Shown here: positions 33,529-42,080 of the stretch, piece by piece
Layout of the letters: each line of letters opens with the position of its first letter
How positions within the stretch are numbered: the first letter of the stretch is position 1
Origin: Acidobacteriota bacterium
GTDB taxonomy: Bacteria; Acidobacteriota; Blastocatellia; Pyrinomonadales; Pyrinomonadaceae
DNA length: 64,000 bases
Reading direction: 5' to 3'
NCBI GenBank assembly: GCA_003385635.1
Contig: QQUY01000001.1
Coordinates: 2,271,001-2,335,000, forward strand
The notes under the pieces: generated by a model
The model's input: the letters and a program-made list of their open reading frames with translations, nothing else
Databases searched by the model: none
Told to the model about the DNA's origin: nothing
Translations under genes and position numbers: made by a program

Positions 33529-34965
33529 ATGTCCTTCCTCCAGTCGAAATTGGTCCTGCTGATACTTTTGATCCTTTCTTTCGGAGGCACAGTCCTCTGT
33601 CAGGAAAGCCTTCCCGACCTTGTCCGCAGGATAAAGCCCTCTGCAGTTGCTATCGAAACCTTTGATGCTAGCGGAAACAGCATCACGCGAGGCAGCGGGT
33701 TCTTCATCGCTCCCAACAGAATTATTACTAACCGCCACGTGATCGAAAGGTCAAACCGTGTCGAGGTCCACTTGAATAATGGCCGCAAGTTTACGGCAAG
33801 CGGAATTCTTGCGGTCGACGGCGAAGGCGACCTCGCGCTGATCGAGGTTTCGGTACCGCCTGAGCTGGCGCCGCCGCTTTCGATACGTGATCTTTCGCCA
33901 GAGGAAGGCGAGTCGATCGTTGTAATCGGCAACCCGTTCGGACTGGAAGGTTCGGTTTCTGACGGGATTGTTTCAGCTGTCCGAGAGATTCCTGGATACG
34001 GCAAGATAATTCAGATAACAGCACCGATCTCGCCCGGATCTTCGGGATCGCCGGTCGTAAACATGCGGGGCGAAGTTATCGGTGTCGCTACTCTTCAGGC
34101 TTCTGAAGGCCAGAGCCTGAACTTCGCCGTCCCTTCGGCAAGGATCGCCAGGCTGGAGGTCGGCGAACTCCTTAGCTTTTCGAATGCCAACGCGGAGAAT
34201 AGACAGACCCGCAGGGCATTGGCAGAGAGACTTTACGCCCGCGGACTTGCAAATCTTTCAAGCGACGATTACGAGCAGGCGCTTCCGTTTTTCGAACAGG
34301 CCGTCGCGACCGATCCGACGTATGCAGAGGCGTGGTATCAGGTAGGGTTCTGCTACGGGATGCTTGAGAAGCACGAGCAATCGGTCCGCGCTTCCAAGAA
34401 GGCTGCAGAACTCAGGCCAGAATGGCCTGAAACGCATATCAACATCGGGGCCTCAAGTTTTGCTCTTGGAGATTTTGAACAGGCCGCGGAGTCATACAAA
34501 ACGGCATCGAGGCTCGACCAGAGCAATGCCGAGACTCATCTGGCGCTTGGGTTGTCTTTAGGAAAGCTCGGAAGGACAGGGGAGGAAATTCTTGCTTACC
34601 GCCGAGCGGTGTCAGCAAGACCGGACTTTGCGAATGCCATCGAGCTCCTGGGACTCGCATATTTCAAGCAAAAGCAGTACGGGCATGCCATCGAGGCTTT
34701 TGAGCAGCTGAGAAACTACAAGGCTGATGCCGATACATACAACCTGCTCGGCGAAAGCTACTATGCCGAGAAGAGGTTCGACGAAAGTATCGATGCGTTC
34801 TCGACCGCGGTCAATATGAACCCTTCCAACGACAGAGCGCGCTATAATCTCGGCCGTGCTTATCTGAAATCCGGAAGCCGGAGCCTCGCGCAAGTCCAGT
34901 ACGAGATACTTGCCGCAAATCAGTCCGACTGGGCCGACAGGCTCTATATCCTACTCAACCCCTGA
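33529..34965 (+). CDS. Periplasmic trypsin-like (HtrA-type) protease with TPR repeats
   Basis: A 478-residue exported protein. Signal peptide (about 1-24), then a chymotrypsin-fold protease domain (about 27-225) with a complete triad: H70 in ITNRHVIE, D101 in GEGDLALIE and S172 in SPGSSGSPVV. No PDZ domain follows; instead about six tetratricopeptide repeats (240-470) such as YAEAWYQVGFCYGMLEKHEQ. The TPRs probably recruit substrates or partners. Its end overlaps the convergent lipase gene by 15 bases. Confidence 0.9.
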   Translation: MSFLQSKLVLLILLILSFGGTVLCQESLPDLVRRIKPSAVAIETFDASGNSITRGSGFFIAPNRIITNRHVIERSNRVEVHLNNGRKFTASGILAVDGEGDLALIEVSVPPELAPPLSIRDLSPEEGESIVVIGNPFGLEGSVSDGIVSAVREIPGYGKIIQITAPISPGSSGSPVVNMRGEVIGVATLQASEGQSLNFAVPSARIARLEVGELLSFSNANAENRQTRRALAERLYARGLANLSSDDYEQALPFFEQAVATDPTYAEAWYQVGFCYGMLEKHEQSVRASKKAAELRPEWPETHINIGASSFALGDFEQAAESYKTASRLDQSNAETHLALGLSLGKLGRTGEEILAYRRAVSARPDFANAIELLGLAYFKQKQYGHAIEAFEQLRNYKADADTYNLLGESYYAEKRFDESIDAFSTAVNMNPSNDRARYNLGRAYLKSGSRSLAQVQYEILAANQSDWADRLYILLNP

Positions 34966-36381
34966 AGCGAGCGACGCCTCGCTGATCAAGGCCGTAAGCA
35001 AATTGTTCTGTATAACGACGTTCCCGGTCAGTTTGTCGTGCTCCTCGCATACGAATAGTGCATACGTCAGAGGCAAAGCCGAGTCGTAGAGCACGCTCAA
35101 CCTCTTGTTCTCAGCAAGAGTCTCCGCCAAAAGAGATCTGCGGGATACCCTTCCATCTCCGGGTCTGTAGATCCTTGCTTTGACGAGTTCATCGTCGACC
35201 TTGGAACCGTCGGATTTTCTGAACGAATCTCCGTCGGCAAGCGTCACCCAACGATCTTTCTTGTTGTCGCGATAAACCACCACGCCGTCCAAAGTAGGCT
35301 TGCAGTCGCTTCCAATAATGAAGAAACCGATATTCCCGCGGTCCACACTGTCTGTGTTGAGAGCGTCGTGAAATCGGCTGGCTCGCTTCAGCACTACTCC
35401 CAGGTACTCCTCCATTCTGCCGATCTCGGCCGCCGAAAAATCCTCCCAAAGATCGTCGCGATCATAAAATGACCAGTTGTACTGCTTCCAGACCTTGGGA
35501 TCGTAAATGTCGATCGACAGTGGTTCGAGGTCCTCGTCATAGACCTGAAAGGTTCCTGCGTGAGGAAGGAGCTGGAAAGCGGCCGGCATCGTCAGGAGTT
35601 CAACAGGCGTTACGTCCCGTACAAAGGGGAGATTGATGTTCTTGACGGCGCCCCATCCTTCAAGAAGCACCTGCAGAGCGTCGGCAGATCCCTCGTTCGG
35701 TGTCCCGAATAGAAAAACCTTGCTGAAGTGGCTGTCGCCAGCCCAGTTCGGAGTCAGCTCGCCTTCAGGAATATCCCGGTCCCCGTACATCGCCGCATAG
35801 CGAGTGATCAGGCCGCCCATCGAATGGGCGATCACGTTGAACCTGGCGTCAGGATTTCCGCTTTCCTGCTTGAGCTTCTCGATCTTGCGGATCAGAATCC
35901 TGGCGGACTCAACATTGTCCCGCCGCCAGTCATAAGGAAAAAGATAATACTTGTCCTCGAGCGGCCGTTCAGAGCCTTCCCAAGAACCTTTTGTATACCC
36001 GCCGTAATTCTCGAGTGCGGCGATCAATGTCTGGTAGATCTCTATGTCTTTGAACAACGGGATGTCGAGCTTGCGGACGATGTCACCCGGCACAAGATTG
36101 TCACGACTCTTTGAAAGGTCGAGGGAAACTGGGAGCCTCAGGTCGTCGTCTTTGGACCTTCCGAGTTTGAACCAGACCTTTTCGCCCGTCCGCTCGTTTA
36201 CAAGCTCAGATCCAAGTATTCCGGGAATGATGATCACCGGCCTCTTTCCTTTGCGTTGAGAGGCATCTTTATAGAGCTTTGCAAGGTCCGGTGAACTTTG
36301 TGCAGATACCGGTTCCGCAAATGCGAAAATGAGAGAAAATAAGATCGCCGCAAGCAGTGCGGCTCGGCGCGAATCAGACAT
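34951..36381 (-). CDS. Exported LCAT-like alpha/beta hydrolase
   Basis: A 476-residue protein with a signal peptide (about 1-28, ending SAQ). The hydrolase core starts at KRPVIIIPGILGSEL, carries the nucleophile elbow IAHSMGGLITRYA, and has YDWRRDNVESA, typical of lecithin:cholesterol acyltransferase-type lipases. It probably acts on phospholipids or acyl esters outside the inner membrane. It follows larB by 6 bases on the same strand. Confidence 0.88.
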   Translation of the reverse strand: MSDSRRAALLAAILFSLIFAFAEPVSAQSSPDLAKLYKDASQRKGKRPVIIIPGILGSELVNERTGEKVWFKLGRSKDDDLRLPVSLDLSKSRDNLVPGDIVRKLDIPLFKDIEIYQTLIAALENYGGYTKGSWEGSERPLEDKYYLFPYDWRRDNVESARILIRKIEKLKQESGNPDARFNVIAHSMGGLITRYAAMYGDRDIPEGELTPNWAGDSHFSKVFLFGTPNEGSADALQVLLEGWGAVKNINLPFVRDVTPVELLTMPAAFQLLPHAGTFQVYDEDLEPLSIDIYDPKVWKQYNWSFYDRDDLWEDFSAAEIGRMEEYLGVVLKRASRFHDALNTDSVDRGNIGFFIIGSDCKPTLDGVVVYRDNKKDRWVTLADGDSFRKSDGSKVDDELVKARIYRPGDGRVSRRSLLAETLAENKRLSVLYDSALPLTYALFVCEEHDKLTGNVVIQNNLLTALISEASLASGVE

Positions 36382-36387
36382 ACAAGA

Positions 36388-37143
36388 TCAGTCCTTCCAT
36401 TTCCGGTTAATAAGAGCCGCGGCGAATCCGGCGCCAAATCCATTGTCGATGTTTACCGTCACAACGTTTGATGAGCAGCTGTTCAGCATTCCCAGAAGCG
36501 CCGCGACTCCTTCGAACGAAGCGCCGTAGCCGATACTGGTAGGAACAGCTACCACCGGAACTGAAACGAGGCCTCCGACAACAGAAGGAAGCGCCCCTTC
36601 CATTCCCGCTGCGACGATCACGACCCTCGATCCCTTCAAGAGATGCCTCTGAGAGAGAATCCTGTGAATTCCCGCTACACCGACATCCCATATGCGAACA
36701 ACCTTGTTCCCCATTGCTTCGGCGGTAAGGGCGGCCTCCTCCGCAACGGGAACATCGCTGGTGCCTGCGGTCACAACAGAGATCTCGCCAACTCCCAGAT
36801 CGTCCTTCTTTCTAAGTACCCTTACAAGCCGGGCCGATTCGTGCCATTCTGCGTCGGTGCAGATATTTCGCAGAATCCCAAAAACTTCAGGAGTGGTTCT
36901 CGTTACCAGGACGTTTGGGGACCTCTCCACAAGCTTGCCGAAAATAGCTGCGATCTGGTCAGGCTCTTTTCCGAGGCCGAAAACGACCTCCGGAAAACCC
37001 TGTCTTTTCTCTCTCGCATGATCGACCTTCGCAAACCCCAGGTCGTCGTAAGCGAGGCCCTCGATAGCTGCAGCGGCATCGCCGGAAGAAAGGCTCCCGG
37101 ATGCGTGCTCCGACAGAATACGCTCGATCTCACTCCGATCCAT
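36388..37143 (-). CDS. larB: LarB, pyridinium-3,5-biscarboxylic acid mononucleotide synthase
   Basis: A 251-residue protein of the PurE-like LarB family, which carboxylates and hydrolyses nicotinic acid adenine dinucleotide, the first step to the nickel-pincer cofactor of lactate racemase-type enzymes. The PurE-like core is [29 protein letters not shown] and [12 protein letters not shown]. The N-terminal segment [19 protein letters not shown] is the LarB signature. No larC, larE or larA is in the window. First gene of a unit with the lipase. Confidence 0.93.
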   Translation of the reverse strand: MDRSEIERILSEHASGSLSSGDAAAAIEGLAYDDLGFAKVDHAREKRQGFPEVVFGLGKEPDQIAAIFGKLVERSPNVLVTRTTPEVFGILRNICTDAEWHESARLVRVLRKKDDLGVGEISVVTAGTSDVPVAEEAALTAEAMGNKVVRIWDVGVAGIHRILSQRHLLKGSRVVIVAAGMEGALPSVVGGLVSVPVVAVPTSIGYGASFEGVAALLGMLNSCSSNVVTVNIDNGFGAGFAAALINRKWKD

Positions 37144-37599
37144 TAAAGGTATTCTAGAAGGGATTAGAAGGGAAACAAAGTTCAGGAAGGAAACGGTTTG
37201 AGGCTGCTCTGAGGTTGGGAGTGTGGAAAACAGCTGCGGAAGGACCGGACCGCGAAATAGCGATTCCCGATCCCACCATCAGCTGTTTTCCACAACAGTA
37301 CGAGCGTTCATTATCTCCGTGTCCTTACTCTAAAATGAGTAACAACGGTTCAGGATAAATGCAATGCTGATGCCAAAGAATCCGAACGAGTGCTAACTTA
37401 TTGATCGCGTGTTGTTTAGGTGCACAGTTCGTAAATTATTGACCATCACCGTTGACTGTCATCCGGTCAGTCTCAGTCAACCTGATATGGCAATTTGAAC
37501 GAATCTGACACAGTGCGAATGGCGAACCCTTGGAATGAAAAAGGACGCGGTTGGCTTTCAGTCAAGCCAAAGTGCTAGAGTTTATCGAAATATCGAACA
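37144..37599. promoter_or_regulatory. Divergent intergenic region with three inverted repeats
   Basis: No gene. It holds a 15-base perfect inverted repeat TGTGGAAAACAGCTG (37222-37236) / CAGCTGTTTTCCACA (37280-37294), the dyad GTTGACTG (37451-37458) / CAGTCAAC (37474-37481) and the hairpin TTGGCTT-tcagtc-AAGCCAA (37551-37570) just upstream of the UbiX-type gene. The first contains the TTTTCCACA box found at 7.5 kb; the second shares GTTGACTGTCA with the CarH-side region. Confidence 0.5.
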
Positions 37600-38226
37600 A
37601 TGGACCTGACCGTAGCAATTACCGGAGCTTCCGGAACGATTTACGCTGAGAAGACGCTCAAGCTCCTGGCCACTTCCGACCAGGTGGGCACTATCAACCT
37701 GATCATGTCTTCCGTGGTGCCGACAGTTGCCCAGGTCGAGCTCGGCGTAAACCTTCGCGACCCAGGTCCGGAAAGCATCAGTGAATGGCTTGGCCTCGGC
37801 GAGGGGTCGAAAAAAATAAGATTCTGGAGACTGGACAATTTTGCCGCTCGGCCATCGTCCGGATCCTACAGGCAATCCGGAATGATCATTGTTCCGTGTT
37901 CAATGGGGACTGTGGGTGCGATCGCTTCAGGAGCCGGAACCAACCTGATCCACCGGGCGGCAGACGTAACGCTCAAGGAAGGGCGGAAACTTGTTCTTGT
38001 CCCCAGAGAGGCTCCTTTCAGTGACATTCACCTGGAAAATCTTCTTCGACTCTCAAGGGCCGGCGCGACGATCGTACCGGCAGCGCCTGGTTTCTATCAT
38101 CGACCGGATTCCATTGATGAACTAGTCGAACACCTGTGCTTCAGAATCCTCGACCAGTTCGGGATCGACCATTCAAAACACACCCAATGGACCGGCAAAG
38201 AGGTCCCGCAGGATGAAGACGTCTGA
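37600..38226 (+). CDS. UbiX-family flavin prenyltransferase (probable MqnM)
   Basis: A 208-residue UbiX-type protein that makes prenylated FMN for a UbiD-type decarboxylase. The N-terminal loop VAITGASGTIYAEKTL binds FMN; SSGSYRQSGMIIVPCSMGTVGAIASG and KLVLVPREAPFSDIHLENLLRL are diagnostic. The following mqnD suggests it serves the late decarboxylation of the futalosine menaquinone route, where UbiX/UbiD homologues are called MqnM/MqnL. No UbiD partner is in the window. Its end overlaps the methyltransferase start by 14 bases. Confidence 0.9.
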   Translation: MDLTVAITGASGTIYAEKTLKLLATSDQVGTINLIMSSVVPTVAQVELGVNLRDPGPESISEWLGLGEGSKKIRFWRLDNFAARPSSGSYRQSGMIIVPCSMGTVGAIASGAGTNLIHRAADVTLKEGRKLVLVPREAPFSDIHLENLLRLSRAGATIVPAAPGFYHRPDSIDELVEHLCFRILDQFGIDHSKHTQWTGKEVPQDEDV

Positions 38227-38965
38227 CAGATTTTCGAACCGGGTTGAGAACTATATCAAATACAGGCCGCGCTATCCGGAAACGATGCTTGAGGTGTTCC
38301 GGCAAGATATGCGTCTCAAACCTTCATCGGTTGTGGCGGACATCGGATGCGGCCCCGGGCAGTCCTCCCAGCCTTTTCTCGAGTACGGCTGTCGAGTATT
38401 CGGAGTCGAACCTAACAAGCTTATGAGGCGCGCGGCGGAAGACCTCCTAAGTGAATACCGGCGGTTTTCGGCAACGGATGGCAATGCGCACGAAACAGGT
38501 CTGGAAGAGTCAAGCATAGATGTTGTTATCGCCGCTCAGGCGTTTCACTGGTTCAGCGACGATCGAACGGTTGAAGAATTCGGAAGAATACTAAAGCCGA
38601 AAGGGTATGCGGCACTTATATGGAACGAAAGAAAGCTTGACGAGACACCTTTCCTTAGAGATTACGAATCGCTTCTTCTTGAATACGGGACGGATTACGA
38701 AAGCGTAAGGCACGACGTAATCTCAGTAGCGGAGCTAAAAGGGATGTTTGGGCGCGACGTTCGGGTAGCCACCTATCAAAACGTGCAAACCTTTGATTTT
38801 GAAGGAGTAAAGGGGCGGCTGCTGTCTTCCTCCTACACCCCGGCGGAAGACGATCCTTCATTTGAACCGATGCTCTCAAAGCTTCGGTCCGTGTTTGCAG
38901 AACACAACGAAAACGGTAGAATACAAATTTTGTACGACACAAACGTTTTCTACCTGCAGTATTGA
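38213..38965 (+). CDS. Class I SAM-dependent methyltransferase
   Basis: A 250-residue enzyme with the SAM motif [20 protein letters not shown], then [10 protein letters not shown] and [13 protein letters not shown], as in Methyltransf_11 proteins. It overlaps both neighbours, so it is translated in one unit with the UbiX-type gene and mqnD. That context makes a quinone-related substrate possible, but sequence alone does not show it, and the family is broad. Confidence 0.9.
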   Translation: MKTSDRFSNRVENYIKYRPRYPETMLEVFRQDMRLKPSSVVADIGCGPGQSSQPFLEYGCRVFGVEPNKLMRRAAEDLLSEYRRFSATDGNAHETGLEESSIDVVIAAQAFHWFSDDRTVEEFGRILKPKGYAALIWNERKLDETPFLRDYESLLLEYGTDYESVRHDVISVAELKGMFGRDVRVATYQNVQTFDFEGVKGRLLSSSYTPAEDDPSFEPMLSKLRSVFAEHNENGRIQILYDTNVFYLQY

Positions 38966-38970
38966 GTTTT

Positions 38971-39831
38971 ATGGAAGCAGTCTCTGAAAAGAGCGAGCCG
39001 AGGACCATTACCGTCGCCCATTCCCCGGATTCGGACGATGCGTTCATGTTCTATGGGCTTGCCACGAACAAGCTGGAAACAGAAGGGCTCAGGTTTGAGC
39101 ACACTCTGAAAGACATACAGTCGCTGAACGAGGACGCTCGGAACGGCGTCTATGACGTGACCGCGATCAGCTTTCACGCTTACGCCTACGTCGCGGACAA
39201 ATACGCCCTGCTTCCACACGGCGCAAGCATAGGCGATCAGTACGGACCGATCGTGGTCTCAAAAGAGCCGAGGGAAGCCTCCGAGATCTCACAGATGAGG
39301 ATCGGAATTCCCGGTGAGCTGACCAGTGCGTTTCTCGCGCTCAGGATCTTCAACAGTGACTTCACATACGAAGTGATCCCCTTCGATGAGATCATTAACG
39401 CGGTTCAGGAAGGTAAGGTCGATGCAGGGCTTTTGATCCACGAAGGCCAGCTCTACTACAAACAGGAGGGCCTGGACAAAGTTCTGGACCTTGGCGAATG
39501 GTGGTTTGAACAAACCGGCCTGCCGCTTCCGATGGGCGGAAATGTGATCCGCCGGGACCTGGGGCACGACCTGATGCTTGAGGTTTCAAAGCATCTGAAG
39601 CGCAGCATCGTTTACTCGATGGAAAACCGTGAGGATGCGCTCGCGTACGCTATGCAATTTGCCCGCGATATGCCTCCGGAGCTTGCCGACCGGTTCGTCG
39701 CAATGTGGGTGAATGAACTCACACTCGATTATACGGATCGCGCGAAGGAGGGAGTACGTTTGCTTCTCAACCTTGGGCACGAACGGGGAATCATCCCTCA
39801 CAAGGTCGATATCACGTTTGTGGAAGAGTGA
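38971..39831 (+). CDS. mqnD: 1,4-dihydroxy-6-naphthoate synthase (futalosine pathway)
   Basis: A 286-residue periplasmic-binding-fold enzyme converting cyclic dehypoxanthine futalosine to 1,4-dihydroxy-6-naphthoate. The N-terminus [15 protein letters not shown] is the family hallmark; [24 protein letters not shown] and [11 protein letters not shown] also match MqnD. ATG at 38971 is preferred; the upstream TTG at 38962 would overlap the methyltransferase stop. It shows the organism makes menaquinone without the Men route. Confidence 0.93.
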   Translation: MEAVSEKSEPRTITVAHSPDSDDAFMFYGLATNKLETEGLRFEHTLKDIQSLNEDARNGVYDVTAISFHAYAYVADKYALLPHGASIGDQYGPIVVSKEPREASEISQMRIGIPGELTSAFLALRIFNSDFTYEVIPFDEIINAVQEGKVDAGLLIHEGQLYYKQEGLDKVLDLGEWWFEQTGLPLPMGGNVIRRDLGHDLMLEVSKHLKRSIVYSMENREDALAYAMQFARDMPPELADRFVAMWVNELTLDYTDRAKEGVRLLLNLGHERGIIPHKVDITFVEE

Positions 39832-39910
39832 ATAGTCAATCGTTAATCGTAAATAGTGAATCGTGAATAGATAGAGACACCGAGCACAACAGCGGGAAGA
39901 ATCAATAGCA

Positions 39911-39993
39911 ATTACCACTGAGAGCACAGCGTTCACGGAGCAGGCAGGGCAAACCCCTCACTTATCTGTGTTCTCTGTGCTCTCTGCGGTTCA
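39911..39993. repeat. Inverted pair of the ctctgtgctctctgcggtt element
   Basis: accactgagagcacagcg at 39914 onward is an imperfect reverse complement of ctgtgttctctgtgctctct at 39966 onward. Just upstream (39836-39870) are TCAAT/GTGAAT-type units like those at 5.4 and 24.8 kb. No gene is seen between mqnD and the next CDS. Confidence 0.6.
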
Positions 39994-40066
39994 CTTCTTA
40001 TCCAGATGAAACTCATTTCGAGTCAAACGCATCAAGTTGGGGAATCCTAATTCCGTTTACAAAAGA

Positions 40067-40945
40067 ATGATGCTGAACAAATCACTTCTCACGATCCTAC
40101 TTCTCTTCGCATCCGCGGCAATCGCACTTCCGCAGGAACAGCCGATCACGCGAAACAACCTGAATCAGATCGAGGTCGAACAGATCATCGACAAATTCAC
40201 GGCGAATGAAGAGGATTTTCGGTTCGCGCTTTCGAACTATGTCTTCAATCGCAGCGCTACGGTCCAGACGATCGGACTTGGCGGACTGATAACGGGAACT
40301 TACAGACGTGACTCGTTTATGACCTTTGGCTCCGACGGCCAGAGGTTTGAGCGCATCCTGTACTTCCCTATGTCATCGCTGACGGAGATCTCGGTTACAA
40401 AAGAGGACCTCGAGGATCTGGGCGGCATCAATCCCTTTGCCCTCGAGCCAAGAAATATTTCTCAATACACGTTTTCATATATTGGGAAACAGAAGATCGA
40501 CGAACTGAACCTGCACGTCTTTGATGTACGGCCCAAAGTTATCCCCGATCCAGACAAATCAAAGTTGCGGCTTTTCACCGGTCGCATATGGGTCGATGAT
40601 CAGGACTTTATGATCGTCAAGTCGAAGGGAAAAGGAATTCCCGAGGGCGACCAGCGGTTTCCGGTCGTTGAAACCTGGCGGACAAACGTCGACGGGAAAT
40701 ACTGGTTCCCCGCCTATTCTTCGTCAGACGACGAGCTTGTCTTCAAGAACGGTCAGGTGGTTAAGCTTAGGCTGAGGGTCACTTACAACAACTACAAACA
40801 GGGCCGCAGCGAGGTGATCATTCTGGACGATGAGAATCCCGTTCCGCCAACCGACAAGCCGGAAGAGCCTGCGAAGGATGACGAAGTCCGCGACGACGGT
40901 CTTCCTCCTCCTCCGCCTCCACCGCCGCCGGGTAACGGAAACTAG
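40067..40945 (+). CDS. Exported protein, outer-membrane lipoprotein-sorting-like, with polyproline tail
   Basis: A 292-residue exported protein. Signal peptide about 1-23 (ending IALPQ), then a beta-rich domain whose segments (FTGRIWVDDQDFMIVKSKGK, PVVETWRTNVDGKYWFPAY) resemble LolA-like lipoprotein-sorting proteins. The C-terminus is an acidic stretch followed by nine consecutive prolines and a GNGN end, probably flexible. ATG at 40067 (or 40070) is chosen over an upstream TTG because the signal peptide starts there. Followed by a good terminator. Confidence 0.75.
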   Translation: MMLNKSLLTILLLFASAAIALPQEQPITRNNLNQIEVEQIIDKFTANEEDFRFALSNYVFNRSATVQTIGLGGLITGTYRRDSFMTFGSDGQRFERILYFPMSSLTEISVTKEDLEDLGGINPFALEPRNISQYTFSYIGKQKIDELNLHVFDVRPKVIPDPDKSKLRLFTGRIWVDDQDFMIVKSKGKGIPEGDQRFPVVETWRTNVDGKYWFPAYSSSDDELVFKNGQVVKLRLRVTYNNYKQGRSEVIILDDENPVPPTDKPEEPAKDDEVRDDGLPPPPPPPPPGNGN

Positions 40946-40962
40946 ATTCAGAGATTCTTGAT

Positions 40963-40995
40963 GGGCTGCGAGAGATTCGCGGCCCGTTTTCCTTT
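40963..40995 (+). terminator. Rho-independent terminator
   Basis: GGGCTGCGA-gagat-TCGCGGCCC (9 pairs, one G-T) followed by GTTTTCCTTT, 18 bases after the preceding stop. Confidence 0.8.
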
Positions 40996-41078
40996 AAACG
41001 TTCGCATTCGAAGTGAATGAGGAAGATCCAACCATGAAGATCTCGAAGGCTTACACAAAGTTCGCTAAGGCAGGCCCA

Positions 41079-41211
41079 AAGTCCTCCGTGTTCTTTGCGA
41101 AAACCTCTGTGATCTTTGCGGTTACTTCTTCAATCTCATTTGGAGCGCCGGCAGGAAACTAACCACGAAGAAACACAAAGCAACACGAAGAGCCACAAAG
41201 CAACACGAAGA
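41079..41211. repeat. Second inverted pair of the gtgttctttgcg/ctctgcggtt element
   Basis: Forward arm ccgtgttctttgcgaaaacc and gatctttgcggttacttctt (41086-41130), reverse arm taaccacgaagaaacacaaag (41160-41180), then two tandem 20-base cacaaagcaacacgaagagc units (to 41211). It lies in the otherwise empty 334-base gap between the terminator and plsC. Confidence 0.6.
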
Positions 41212-41279
41212 GATTGGGTTCTCGATTCTCAGAAACCCATTTCTCGTTTTGGGTGTATTCCGTTTTTCTGTGGCTAACT

Positions 41280-42080
41280 CTACTGAAACAGCTCGCGGGC
41301 GATCGACGCTCGGACCTGGTTCAGCAGCGGCATCAGGTCCTCTTTTGAACTCTTCCCTTCGGTTTCGACTGTCGGCAGGATCACCATCTCGACGGTTCCC
41401 TTAAATGCGACGCCTCTTTTTTTTCCCATCATCACGTCAGTGTTCTTGATAGCAACCGGCGCGATCGGTGCTCGCGCTTGAAGGGCCAGGTGGATCGCGC
41501 CTTTCTTGAATGGCAGAAGTTCGCCTGGCATCGCGCGGGTACCTTCAGCGAAAACTCCAAACGAAAAACCCTTCTTCATCAGGTCTCGCGCACGGTCTAT
41601 CGACTTCCGAGCCCGCTCAGGGTTCGATCGGTCGATGGCAAATACGTTCGCGATCGCCATTCCGTAACCGAAGATCGGCACCTTCAGAAGCTCTTTCTTC
41701 GCAACAAGACCGATTCTCTTTCCCGCGTAAACATACAGAGTAGCGGTATCAAGGTACGACCTGTGGTTCGAAACGAAAACGTACTCGCGACCGGGATCGA
41801 GATGCTCAAGCCCGCTTACTTTCACGGTCGCACCGCAGGAGTTAAGCCAGATCCTTGCGCCAAAGTCGCACCACTTGTAGAAGTTGCTTCGATCCTTCTT
41901 GAACCTGTAAATGACGATCAGCGGAGGCGCGAGAAACAGGATCAGAACGACGACAACCGTCCAGCACCACCAGTACCTGAGTTTTCCGATAATCCTCGAT
42001 TTGCTAGACTCTTCGAAAGGTATCGTGATCTTTCTGTTACTCTCCAGCTCAGAGGAAAATTTTTGAAGATGTTCAGACAT
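41280..42080 (-). CDS. plsC: 1-acyl-sn-glycerol-3-phosphate acyltransferase
   Basis: A 266-residue membrane-bound acyltransferase adding the second acyl chain in phosphatidic acid synthesis. One strong helix (about 35-58) precedes the catalytic motif NHRSYLD (H-x4-D); later blocks are FAIDRSN, FAEGTRAMPG and the proline motif in APIAPVAIKN. Its ATG at 42080 lies within the first codons of the divergent peptidase gene, an unusual 12-base head-to-head overlap. Confidence 0.92.
   Translation of the reverse strand: MSEHLQKFSSELESNRKITIPFEESSKSRIIGKLRYWWCWTVVVVLILFLAPPLIVIYRFKKDRSNFYKWCDFGARIWLNSCGATVKVSGLEHLDPGREYVFVSNHRSYLDTATLYVYAGKRIGLVAKKELLKVPIFGYGMAIANVFAIDRSNPERARKSIDRARDLMKKGFSFGVFAEGTRAMPGELLPFKKGAIHLALQARAPIAPVAIKNTDVMMGKKRGVAFKGTVEMVILPTVETEGKSSKEDLMPLLNQVRASIARELFQ

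Noticed and set aside
41160-41211. CRISPR or tandem-repeat array
   Set aside because: Only two tandem 20-base units, no spacer structure and no cas gene.
41478-42068. N-terminal extension of the M14 peptidase over plsC
   Set aside because: It is antisense to plsC and has no signal peptide; the real signal peptide begins after the ATG at 42069.
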